Assembly: GCA_946646575.1 (NCBI GenBank)
Contig: CAMPCR010000038.1
Coordinates: 1-8,439 of the forward strand
Length of the DNA: 8,439 bases
Source: UBA3222 sp002363035
GTDB taxonomy: Bacteria > Verrucomicrobiota > Verrucomicrobiia > Opitutales > UBA9783
Direction: 5' to 3'
Part shown: positions 1 through 7,404 of the stretch, piece by piece
Layout of the letters: the number at the start of each line of letters is the position of its first letter
Numbering within the stretch: the stretch's first letter is position 1
Position numbers and translations under genes: made by a program
Notes under the pieces: generated by a model
Seen by the model: only the letters and a program-made list of their open reading frames with translations
Told to the model about the DNA's origin: nothing
The model's database searches: none

Positions 1-18
1 CAGGTTTTGCAATTGCAC
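1..18 (-). CDS. Possible 5' end of a divergent gene (partial)
   Basis: On the minus strand a strong Shine-Dalgarno-like AAAGGAG (complement of 30-36) lies 11 bases before a GTG codon (complement of 16-18). The frame then continues as M-Q-L-Q-N-L to the window edge. Only six codons are visible, so nothing can be said about the product. The same frame is also open upstream of the GTG, so a different start is possible. If real, the gene is transcribed away from thrS and shares the short 19-110 region with it. The call rests only on the ribosome-binding-site-like sequence and is weak. Confidence 0.2.
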
Positions 19-74
19 TTCGTATTTTTCTCCTTTACGCACGTCGTAAGCTCTTGTGGAACGCCTCTTTCCCC

Positions 75-105
75 TTGCCTTTCCCCTCCATTCCTTCACT
101 ATAGT
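75..105 (+). promoter_or_regulatory. Candidate thrS promoter, near-leaderless
   Basis: TTGCCT (75-80, 4 of 6 matches to TTGACA) and TATAGT (100-105, 5 of 6 matches to TATAAT) are separated by 19 bases. The -10-like box ends five bases before the thrS ATG, so transcription would begin at or within a base or two of the start codon. No Shine-Dalgarno sequence precedes the ATG, which fits a leaderless message. ACTATAGT (98-105) is itself a palindrome and could also be read on the minus strand. The spacer is longer than the 17-base optimum. No T-box or other leader structure was seen. Confidence 0.25.
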
Positions 106-110
106 CCCGT

Positions 111-1982
<1,872 letters not shown>

Positions 1983-1984
1983 AA

Positions 1985-2005
1985 AAGATATCTTGTACAA
2001 AGATA
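1985..2005. repeat. Overlapping palindrome and inverted repeat after thrS
   Basis: Just after the thrS stop, AAGATATCTT (1985-1994) is a perfect 10-base palindrome, and TATCTT (1989-1994) pairs with AAGATA (2000-2005) around a 5-base loop. The two structures share bases and are mutually exclusive. No T-run follows on the + strand, so this is not a good thrS terminator; on the minus strand the A-run at 1981-1986 would read as a T-run after the stem, but no minus-strand gene ends here. The 48-base thrS-thyA gap has no convincing promoter, only TTGTAC (1993-1998) with TACAGT (2019-2024) 20 bases on. Confidence 0.3.
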
Positions 2006-2030
2006 CATTCAACCTCGTTACAGTCAATCT

Positions 2031-2828
2031 ATGCAACTCTACCTGGATCTCCTAAAGCACGTTCTTGCTCACGGCGAAGATCGTAAAGACCGCACCGGTG
2101 TCGGCACCGTCAGCATTTTCGGGGCACAGATGAAAATCGATATTTCCAAAAGCTTCCCACTGTTGACGACCAAGAAGGTACACTTTAAATCGATTGCCTA
2201 CGAACTGCTGTGGTTTCTCAAAGGCGAAACCAACATTCGGTTTTTGCAGGAAAATAATGTCCGCATTTGGAACGAATGGGCAGATAAAGACGGAAATCTC
2301 GGTCCGGTGTACGGTGCCCAATGGCGGCATTGGAAAGGTGCCGACGGGCAAACGACGGATCAAATAAAGACCCTCATCGAAGGCATCAAGAAGGAACCGT
2401 TCGGTCGGCGACACATTGTTTCGGCGTGGAACGTCGGTGAATTAAAATACATGGCGTTGCCGCCGTGTCATGCGTTTTTTCAGTTTTACGTCCATACCGA
2501 CGGTCGGCTCGATTGCCAGCTGTACCAACGCAGCGGCGATTTATTCCTGGGCGTTCCGTTCAACATCGCCTCCTACTCGCTGCTGACGTACATGATCGCG
2601 CAGGTGTGCGGTTTAAAACCCGGTACCTTCGTTCATACGTTGGGCGATGCGCACATTTACAAAAACCACTTCGAAGCCGTTCAAACGCAACTGTCGCGTA
2701 CACCAAAAGAACTCCCGACACTGACGTTGGATCCGGAGGTGACGGATATCGACAACTTTACGTACGAATCGTTTCGATTGGAAAATTACGACCCGTACCC
2801 GACGATTAAAGCGGAGGTCGCCGTTTAA
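2031..2828 (+). CDS. thyA: Thymidylate synthase
   Basis: Folate-dependent ThyA: methylates dUMP to dTMP using 5,10-methylenetetrahydrofolate and releases dihydrofolate, which FolA next door recycles. At 265 residues it is essentially the length of the E. coli enzyme (264) and is collinear with it. Visible landmarks are DRTG (20-23), the two arginines of GRRHIVSAWN (R126, R127), the catalytic cysteine in PPCHAFFQFYV (C146), and the dUMP-binding QRSGDLFLGVPFNIASY (about 166-182), HIY (208-210) and the YDPYPTIKAEVAV tail. Position 169 is Gly where E. coli has Cys (QRSCD). The ATG has no obvious Shine-Dalgarno sequence. The stop shares its last A with the folA start (TAATG), implying coupled translation. 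This is ThyA, not the flavin-dependent ThyX. Confidence 0.98.
   Translation: MQLYLDLLKHVLAHGEDRKDRTGVGTVSIFGAQMKIDISKSFPLLTTKKVHFKSIAYELLWFLKGETNIRFLQENNVRIWNEWADKDGNLGPVYGAQWRHWKGADGQTTDQIKTLIEGIKKEPFGRRHIVSAWNVGELKYMALPPCHAFFQFYVHTDGRLDCQLYQRSGDLFLGVPFNIASYSLLTYMIAQVCGLKPGTFVHTLGDAHIYKNHFEAVQTQLSRTPKELPTLTLDPEVTDIDNFTYESFRLENYDPYPTIKAEVAV
2813..2817 (+). promoter_or_regulatory. folA ribosome-binding site inside thyA
   Basis: GGAGG lies within the last codons of thyA, 10 bases before the folA ATG. It is the clearest + strand Shine-Dalgarno match seen in the window. Together with the one-base TAATG overlap it supports ATG 2828 as the start and suggests folA is translated from the thyA message. 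Confidence 0.55.
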
Positions 2829-3301
2829 TGGTGACGTTTAAAGCCATCGCCGCCATGGCATCCAACCGCGTCATCGGTCGGAATAATCGGTTGCCGTGGC
2901 ATCTGCCGGAAGAATTGCAACATTTCCGTCAAACAACGTTGCATCAAACATTATTGATGGGGCGCAAAACTTTCGAATCAATGGGATCGCGTCCGTTGCC
3001 GCAACGCACCACGTACGTTTTGACACATCATACCTTTTCTGCGGAAGGAATTCGCGTGATTACCGACATTGCGCAAATCCCCGCAACCGTCAAAACCGTA
3101 TGGGTCTGCGGCGGGGCTTCGGTTTATGCGCAACTGTTGCCGATCTGTGATGAACTGCTTCTGTCGGTCATTTTCCAAACGTACGACGGCGATGCGTTTT
3201 TTCCGCCGTTCGAACACCTTTTTAAAAAAGAGGAAATTTTGAAAAAAACCGATACCTTCGAAATTCAACGATGGATTGCGATTAAAAAAGCAACCGTCTA
3301 A
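2828..3301 (+). CDS. folA: Dihydrofolate reductase
   Basis: Reduces dihydrofolate to tetrahydrofolate with NADPH, closing the cycle opened by ThyA. The 157 residues (E. coli has 159) align through AAMASNRVIGRNNRLPWHLP, MGRKTFESMG (44-53), RPLPQR (55-60) and VCGGASVYAQLLP (93-105). G95-G96 match the E. coli Gly-Gly that closes the active site, and R60 matches the folate-binding R57. The active-site acid is glutamate (E29 in LPEEL), where E. coli has D27 and vertebrate enzymes have Glu. Position 113 is Ser where E. coli has Thr. Both are conservative, so activity is expected. Start ATG 2828 overlaps the thyA stop. Confidence 0.96.
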   Translation: MVTFKAIAAMASNRVIGRNNRLPWHLPEELQHFRQTTLHQTLLMGRKTFESMGSRPLPQRTTYVLTHHTFSAEGIRVITDIAQIPATVKTVWVCGGASVYAQLLPICDELLLSVIFQTYDGDAFFPPFEHLFKKEEILKKTDTFEIQRWIAIKKATV

Positions 3302-3323
3302 ATGGTTTTTTTACACAAAAAAG

Positions 3324-3357
3324 TTGTCATTAAACGCACATCGGTTATCATAGAAGG
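3324..3357 (+). promoter_or_regulatory. Candidate promoter and RBS of the LysM gene
   Basis: TTGTCA (3324-3329, 5 of 6) and TATCAT (3346-3351, 5 of 6) are separated by 16 bases, the best sigma-70-like pair I found in the window. The expected transcription start is about 3357-3359, only a few bases before ATG 3363, or on top of GTG 3357. AGAAGG (3352-3357), five bases before ATG 3363, also looks like a Shine-Dalgarno sequence, but it would be lost from a transcript starting here. Either the gene is near-leaderless from this promoter, or it uses this ribosome-binding site on a longer message from upstream. Confidence 0.4.
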
Positions 3358-3362
3358 TGTCT

Positions 3363-4613
3363 ATGCGTTTCTTTCTTTTCCTTCAAAGACACTTCGGGCG
3401 CGTTTTTCTATCGGTGGCGTGCTTGCTGTTGCAGGGGTGCAATTTATGGCAGAAATCTTCGCCCGAGATTGTCACAAACGAAAATTCGACCGTTGTCGGA
3501 AGCGGAAAAGTACAAAATGCCCCCTCTCCCGATGAGCCGACGCAGGAGCAACCGCGACCCGTTCGTGCAACGCCGCGCCGTCCGATTGTGGTCGAAGAGC
3601 CCGTTTTTGAACCGATACCCGTAGAGGAGCCGACATTTTCGCCGATTGTACCGGACGGGATCACGACCTATGTGGTGCGCAAAGGCGATACGCTGACAAA
3701 AATTGCACATCGTTTTCACGTTTCGGTGTTGCAGTTAATGCAGGAAAATCAGCTTAAAAACAAAAACAAGCTCCGCATTGGGCAGGTGCTTTCCATTCCG
3801 CAAGGCGGCTCGTCCGCCGATTCTTCTCTTTCGGGAGAAGTTGAGCCGTACCGCGTCGTAAAAGGCGATACGCTTTCGAAGATCGCCAAGTGCTTTCAAA
3901 TTTCTCTGTTCGAACTGCAACAAATGAACGGCTTTGACCGTAACGCAACGCTGTCGGTCGGACAGATGATTTTGGTGCCGAAAAGTGCCGTAGCGCATTC
4001 TCCGACAGGAGGAGACGGGACTTATACGGTTCAAAAAGGCGATACGCTCGGTAAAATTGCCAAAAAATTCGGGACAACCGTTGCCAAACTGCGCGAACAA
4101 AATCGGCTCAAGTCGGATATGATTTACGTCGGTCAAAAGTTATATCTTTCCGGCACAGCTCCCATGAGCGAAAAATCCCGCAATGCGTCTTCAAAATCCG
4201 ATGCGGCTCCCATCGAAGGCGACACCTACACGGTACAAGCGGGCGATAATTTATGGCTCATCGCCAAACGTTGCCGTCGGTCGGTGGCGGAATTGACGCG
4301 GCTGAATGATTTAAAAAATCCGGAACAGTTGCAGGTCGGTCAGGTGTTGCGGCTGAAGGAGCGGTCTCGAACAACGGAAAGAAAATCTTCCCATTCCGGG
4401 AAATCCTTCGAAAAGCCTGTTCGCACGCGGTCTTTTTCGGAACCGCGATACGAAGAAATGCCCGTCGAAAGACATCGCGAGGCGGAACCCTATGCTTCCA
4501 AAGCCGAAGTTTCCGACGCGCCCAAGCCCTCTTCGACGTTCGAGGAAGATGATTTCAAAGATTTGTTCGAAGAAAACAAAGACATGCCGGTGGTTCCGCT
4601 GGATGTACAATGA
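3363..4613 (+). CDS. LysM-repeat peptidoglycan-binding lipoprotein
   Basis: Predicted lipoprotein of 416 residues with four LysM domains, which bind N-acetylglucosamine-containing glycans such as peptidoglycan. The signal peptide (1-25) has a basic start, a hydrophobic core and the lipobox-like LLQGC, with C26 as the lipidated residue; Gln at -2 is unusual. A proline-rich, acidic linker (about 50-95) follows, then LysM 1 (102-146), 2 (162-206), 3 (220-263) and 4 (288-332), each with a GDTL or GDNL motif and an 'xVGQxLxLP'-like end. The charged, disordered-looking tail (333-416) contains no recognisable hydrolase or peptidase domain. The 14-mer AAAGGCGATACGCT recurs at 3681, 3861 and 4035, encoding K-G-D-T-L in repeats 1 to 3. 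I prefer ATG 3363 over in-frame GTG 3357 because of AGAAGG upstream. The stop overlaps the ftsW start (ATGA), suggesting coupling and a role at the septum or in wall binding. A specific function is not recognised. Confidence 0.9.
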   Translation: MRFFLFLQRHFGRVFLSVACLLLQGCNLWQKSSPEIVTNENSTVVGSGKVQNAPSPDEPTQEQPRPVRATPRRPIVVEEPVFEPIPVEEPTFSPIVPDGITTYVVRKGDTLTKIAHRFHVSVLQLMQENQLKNKNKLRIGQVLSIPQGGSSADSSLSGEVEPYRVVKGDTLSKIAKCFQISLFELQQMNGFDRNATLSVGQMILVPKSAVAHSPTGGDGTYTVQKGDTLGKIAKKFGTTVAKLREQNRLKSDMIYVGQKLYLSGTAPMSEKSRNASSKSDAAPIEGDTYTVQAGDNLWLIAKRCRRSVAELTRLNDLKNPEQLQVGQVLRLKERSRTTERKSSHSGKSFEKPVRTRSFSEPRYEEMPVERHREAEPYASKAEVSDAPKPSSTFEEDDFKDLFEENKDMPVVPLDVQ

Positions 4614-5722
4614 AATATGACCTGAGAGGTGCCCGCAACGGACTTCTTTTTTGCAGCCTTGTTTTACTGACTTACGGATTGTTGATGTTGTGCAGTGCGA
4701 CGCAGCCGTTGGTGCGCGGCTATACGTACTTTATAAAACAATGCGCCTGGTGCGGTGTCGCGGGTGTTTGTTTTTTGGCTTTCACCTTTTTCCCGCTTCG
4801 AAAATTGGAACGTTTCGGACCGTGGATCGGGTTGCTGACGATCGGATTACTGGTATCGGTATTTATCCCGGGGCTCGGTCGTTGCATTAAGGGTTCGCGC
4901 CGTTGGATTGGCAGCGGCAGTCTGCGTTTTCAGCCGTCCGAACCGGCAAAAGTCGGTTTTATTCTCTTTTTTTCTTACTTCCTAACAAATCACATGCATG
5001 AAAAGAGCTTTTTCAAAGGCTTTGTGCGACCGATCGCATGCGTTGGTGTTTTTTGTGCGTCGCTGATGCTCGAACCCGATTTCGGAACCACAGCACTTTT
5101 CGGAACGGTCGCCGCGTTGTTGCTGTTCGTACGCGGCATTCGTTGGATCTATATTATACCTGCCGCGGTCGGCGCATTATTGTTGTTCGGCGTTGCGATT
5201 TATCAAAATCCCGTCCGTCTCAATCGCGTTCTGGCGTTTTTGGATCTCGAAGCCAATCGCACCAAAAGCGGTTATCAGCTGTGGCAAAGCCTGCTGGCGT
5301 TTTCATCGGGAGGTTGGTTCGGTTGTGGTCTCGGTCAGGGACGACAACAGTTTTTCTTTCTTCCCGAAGCGCATAACGACTTTATCGGTGCCGTTTTGGC
5401 GGAAGAGCTCGGGATTGTCCATATGATGCTTGTTCTGCTGTGCTTCGGCGGCATCGCCTATTGCGGTCTAAAAATTACTCGCGCCCACACCGAACTGTTT
5501 TTGTTTTACATCGGTTTGGGCACCGTCTGCTTTCTGACAACACAGGTGTTTCTCAATTTGGGCGTTATTACGGGATTGTTGCCGACCAAAGGGCTCGCCC
5601 TGCCGTTTTTGAGCTACGGCGGCTCAAATTTGGTCACCAATGCCTGCTTTATCGGTCTGCTGACGAATTTATCGCGCGATTGTTATTCGCCGCTGCGGCG
5701 GTTAAAATATAAGATGTGCTAA
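4610..5722 (+). CDS. ftsW: Septal peptidoglycan polymerase FtsW (SEDS family)
   Basis: Integral membrane SEDS glycosyltransferase that polymerises lipid II into septal glycan with its partner class B penicillin-binding protein. The 370 residues contain about ten hydrophobic segments, starting at about 11-30. Signature blocks are KGSRRWIG (94-101), QPSEPAK (108-114), EPDFGT (155-160, containing the conserved essential Asp, D157), FFLPEAHNDFIGAVLAEELG (248-267) and the C-terminal block LLPTKGLALPFLSYGGSN (323-340). The 'LLPTKGLxLPFLSYGGS' form and murG downstream favour FtsW over RodA or SpoVE. The long cytoplasmic N-terminal extension of some FtsW proteins is absent. The start overlaps the LysM gene stop as ATGA; no strong Shine-Dalgarno sequence is seen, consistent with coupled translation. 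The cytoplasmic C-terminal tail is short and basic. Confidence 0.95.
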   Translation: MKYDLRGARNGLLFCSLVLLTYGLLMLCSATQPLVRGYTYFIKQCAWCGVAGVCFLAFTFFPLRKLERFGPWIGLLTIGLLVSVFIPGLGRCIKGSRRWIGSGSLRFQPSEPAKVGFILFFSYFLTNHMHEKSFFKGFVRPIACVGVFCASLMLEPDFGTTALFGTVAALLLFVRGIRWIYIIPAAVGALLLFGVAIYQNPVRLNRVLAFLDLEANRTKSGYQLWQSLLAFSSGGWFGCGLGQGRQQFFFLPEAHNDFIGAVLAEELGIVHMMLVLLCFGGIAYCGLKITRAHTELFLFYIGLGTVCFLTTQVFLNLGVITGLLPTKGLALPFLSYGGSNLVTNACFIGLLTNLSRDCYSPLRRLKYKMC

Positions 5723-6072
5723 CGTTCGCCCGTTCATCGAACGTCAGGACGAACCGTCAGAATACGGTAAAGCATGCAAGCGTGAGCGATTTCGTACCTG
5801 CGATATCGGCATCGATACGCTTGGAACTTTCGAAGGTACGTGCGACAAAGCAGAACGCAATAAATAGCATTACTATATATGTCCAAGAACACATACTTTG
5901 GTTCGTTAAACGCGATTATTTTCGGGAATGTTTTCCAAATGCCCGAAGTTGTTTCGCATGTTTCTTTTCTGCAAAGAGCGGGTTAATGGTTTTCGGTTAT
6001 GCAACAACACCGATATTCGGGACATCCCTGCTTGAAACCTTCATAGCGGGTGTCAGAATAATTCTGACGTGA
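5716..6072 (+). CDS. Doubtful 118-residue ORF filling the ftsW-murG spacer
   Basis: An open frame runs from GTG 5716 (inside the last ftsW codons) to a TGA whose A is also the first base of the murG ATG. The overlaps at both ends resemble those of real genes here, but the codon use does not: 8 of the 10 Ile codons are ATA, which is rare in the neighbours. The protein is not recognised. Two other frames look more protein-like over parts of the spacer. One, 5718-5866, has no start codon and contains the segment CDIGIDTLGTFEGTCD. The other, 5879-5986, runs from an ATG for 35 codons and includes SLNAIIFGNVFQMPE. So the spacer may be a decayed gene with frameshifts, or simply non-coding. No tRNA or other RNA gene was recognised. 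Confidence 0.2.
   Translation: MLTFARSSNVRTNRQNTVKHASVSDFVPAISASIRLELSKVRATKQNAINSITIYVQEHILWFVKRDYFRECFPNARSCFACFFSAKSGLMVFGYATTPIFGTSLLETFIAGVRIILT
5722..5768 (+). repeat. Two small hairpins just after ftsW
   Basis: ACGTTCG (5722-5728) pairs with CGAACGT (5738-5744) around a 9-base loop; an alternative CGTTC/GAACG stem (5731-5743) with a 3-base loop competes with it. Then ACCGT (5753-5757) pairs with ACGGT (5764-5768) around CAGAAT. Neither is followed by a T-run, so these are not clear intrinsic terminators. The second contains GTCAGAATA (5756-5764), which recurs exactly in the palindrome before murG at 6052-6060. Confidence 0.35.
6032..6062 (+). promoter_or_regulatory. Candidate murG promoter overlapping a palindrome
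   Basis: TTGAAA (6032-6037, 5 of 6) and AATAAT (6057-6062, 5 of 6) are 19 bases apart. The -10-like box lies in the centre of the 6052-6068 palindrome, so a protein bound to the palindrome would block it. The predicted start falls at or just before the murG start codon. The spacing is non-optimal and the call is tentative. Confidence 0.2.
6052..6068. promoter_or_regulatory. Perfect 17-base palindrome abutting murG (possible operator or hairpin)
   Basis: GTCAGAAT-A-ATTCTGAC is a perfect inverted repeat with 8-base arms and a single central base. It ends directly at the GTG (6069) and ATG (6072) start codons of murG and occupies the position where a Shine-Dalgarno sequence would normally lie. 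As DNA it has the size and symmetry of a dimeric repressor site. As RNA an 8-bp stem would need at least a three-base loop, so only about seven pairs could form. Its left half recurs at 5756-5764. The regulator, if any, is unknown. Confidence 0.45.
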
Positions 6073-7157
6073 TGCAATCAAAGCACTTCCTCATCGCCTG
6101 CGGCGGAACGGGCGGACACCTGTCGCCCGGGATCGCCGTTGCGCAGGAATTGACGGCGCGCGGGCATGTATGTGAACTTTTAATTTCCGAAAAGCGCGTC
6201 GACCAAACACTCTGCCGCGCCTATCCCGAGTTGACGTTTATTCCCCTGTCGGGCATCGGCTTTTCAAAAAAGCTTTCCAATCTGCCGCGGTGTCTTTGGG
6301 CAACTTTTAAAAACATCCTCCAATCGTTCCGTTTGTTGCGACAAACAAAGGCGGATGCGGTGATCGGCTTCGGCGGCTTCACCAACGTCGGCATTATTTT
6401 GGCGGCAAAATTACTGCGCAAACCCTGTTTTTTACACGAAGCCAACCGCATCCCAGGGCGCGCCGTTCGAATCCTGGGACGTTGGGCGACAACGGTGTAC
6501 GTCCCCGAGATTTTTCAAAAACAACACCTTCGCATGAAAGTCTGCGGTTTTCCGATACGGCGGGAATTTCAAAAAGTCGACAAAGCCGTCGCCAAGCAAC
6601 GGTTGGGCTTTGACCCGAAAAAACTGCTTCTGGTCGTGGTCGGCGGCAGTCAGGGCGCGCGGGTGTTGACGCAGTGGGCGCGGGAACACAGCGAGGATTT
6701 TAAGCAACATGATATTCAACTGTTGTGCCTGACGGGAGTAAGGAATAGCGGCGAAAATACGGAGGTAACAGCGAGTTTTGCTTCCGATCTTTCCTTCCGT
6801 TTCATCCCCTTTTGTCACCAAATGCATGTCGTCTATTCCGCCGCGGATGTGGTCATCGGGCGTGCCGGCGCGGGAACGATTGCCGAACTGACGGTTTGCG
6901 AAACGCCGTCAATTTTAATCCCTTTCCCCGCCTCCGCCGACGGTCATCAACGTGCCAATGCGCGCGCGTTCGAACAACAGGGCGGGTGCGTTTGTTTGGA
7001 GCAAAACGAACTCTCGAAATTGCGGGAAAAGGTGCATGAGTTGCTTTCGGATAAAGAAAAACGCGCCGAAATATCCAAACGCCTGCGTACGTTGAATACC
7101 ATCGATGCAACGCGGATGATGGTGACGGATATCGAGCGGATGTTGGAGGCGGGGTAA
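6072..7157 (+). CDS. murG: UDP-GlcNAc:lipid I N-acetylglucosaminyltransferase MurG
   Basis: Peripheral membrane GT-B glycosyltransferase on the cytoplasmic face that adds GlcNAc from UDP-GlcNAc to lipid I, making lipid II, the substrate of FtsW. From ATG 6072 it has 361 residues (E. coli has 355). The N-domain shows the glycine-rich CGGTGGHLSPG (GGTGGH 11-16), GFGGF (99-103) and HEANRIPGRA (122-131; E. coli has HEQN). The C-domain shows GGSQGA (191-196), the donor-binding RAGAGTIAE (264-272) and PFPASADGHQRANA (284-297). The in-frame GTG at 6069 would add one residue; ATG is preferred as the commoner start codon. No Shine-Dalgarno sequence is present, because a perfect palindrome occupies that position. 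murC, murB or ddl do not follow. Confidence 0.96.
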   Translation: MQSKHFLIACGGTGGHLSPGIAVAQELTARGHVCELLISEKRVDQTLCRAYPELTFIPLSGIGFSKKLSNLPRCLWATFKNILQSFRLLRQTKADAVIGFGGFTNVGIILAAKLLRKPCFLHEANRIPGRAVRILGRWATTVYVPEIFQKQHLRMKVCGFPIRREFQKVDKAVAKQRLGFDPKKLLLVVVGGSQGARVLTQWAREHSEDFKQHDIQLLCLTGVRNSGENTEVTASFASDLSFRFIPFCHQMHVVYSAADVVIGRAGAGTIAELTVCETPSILIPFPASADGHQRANARAFEQQGGCVCLEQNELSKLREKVHELLSDKEKRAEISKRLRTLNTIDATRMMVTDIERMLEAG

Positions 7158-7193
7158 GTTTGACCGACGGTTGTCGATGCAGTACCTTTCGAT

Positions 7194-7215
7194 GACGATA
7201 AAAAACACGATCGTC
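7194..7215 (+). terminator. Weak hairpin after murG
   Basis: GACGAT (7194-7199) pairs with ATCGTC (7210-7215) around an A-rich 10-base loop, 36 bases after the murG stop. The following bases are TTAAATG, not a proper T-tract, so termination here would be inefficient. A smaller CGAC/GTCG hairpin (7165-7176) and a CCGT/ACGG hairpin (7252-7262) are also present. None makes a textbook terminator. Confidence 0.2.
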
Positions 7216-7262
7216 TTAAATGCTTCGACAAACGAACTTTACCCGCCTGAGCCGTAAGACGG

Positions 7263-7404
7263 AAAAATTGTCAAAGACGCTCGGATTATGGAATTTTATC
7301 AAGCGAAAAAAGTTTTTTGTGATAAAAATTATACCGAAAAATCACGAAACGGACATAAAAAATAAATTCTTGCACTAAGTAAGAAATTCTTATGTGTTTT
7401 GAGT
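7263..7404. other. AT-rich leader region before the LRR gene
   Basis: The spacer becomes very AT-rich: 7301-7400 is about 25% GC by hand count. It contains AAAAAAGTTTTTT (7306-7318), the octamer AAATTCTT twice (7364-7371 and 7385-7392, 21 bases apart) and AAGAAATTCTT (7381-7391), an 11-base palindrome with a central A. This region probably holds the promoter of the downstream gene, but the best pair found, TTGCAC (7370-7375) with TATGTG (7391-7396), is poor in both -10 match and spacing (15). I see no gene here. Confidence 0.5.

Noticed and set aside
3284..3312. A-run, AACC...GGTT stem and seven T's at the folA end, resembling a terminator
   Set aside because: Only four base pairs form cleanly around an 8-base loop (AACC 3292-3295, GGTT 3304-3307), and part of it is folA coding sequence; too weak to call.
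3302..3535. Alternative 77-codon + strand frame overlapping the LysM gene start
   Set aside because: It begins just after the folA stop but runs out of frame through the lipoprotein signal peptide and has no family features; the LysM frame explains the region.
3681..4048. Three exact copies of AAAGGCGATACGCT, considered as a regulatory or mobile repeat
   Set aside because: They lie in the same frame at the same place of three LysM domains and encode the conserved KGDTL motif, so protein repeat structure explains them.
5723..6071. tRNA, small RNA or IS remnant in the ftsW-murG spacer
   Set aside because: No cloverleaf, CCA end, long inverted terminal repeats or transposase motif could be seen; only short hairpins.
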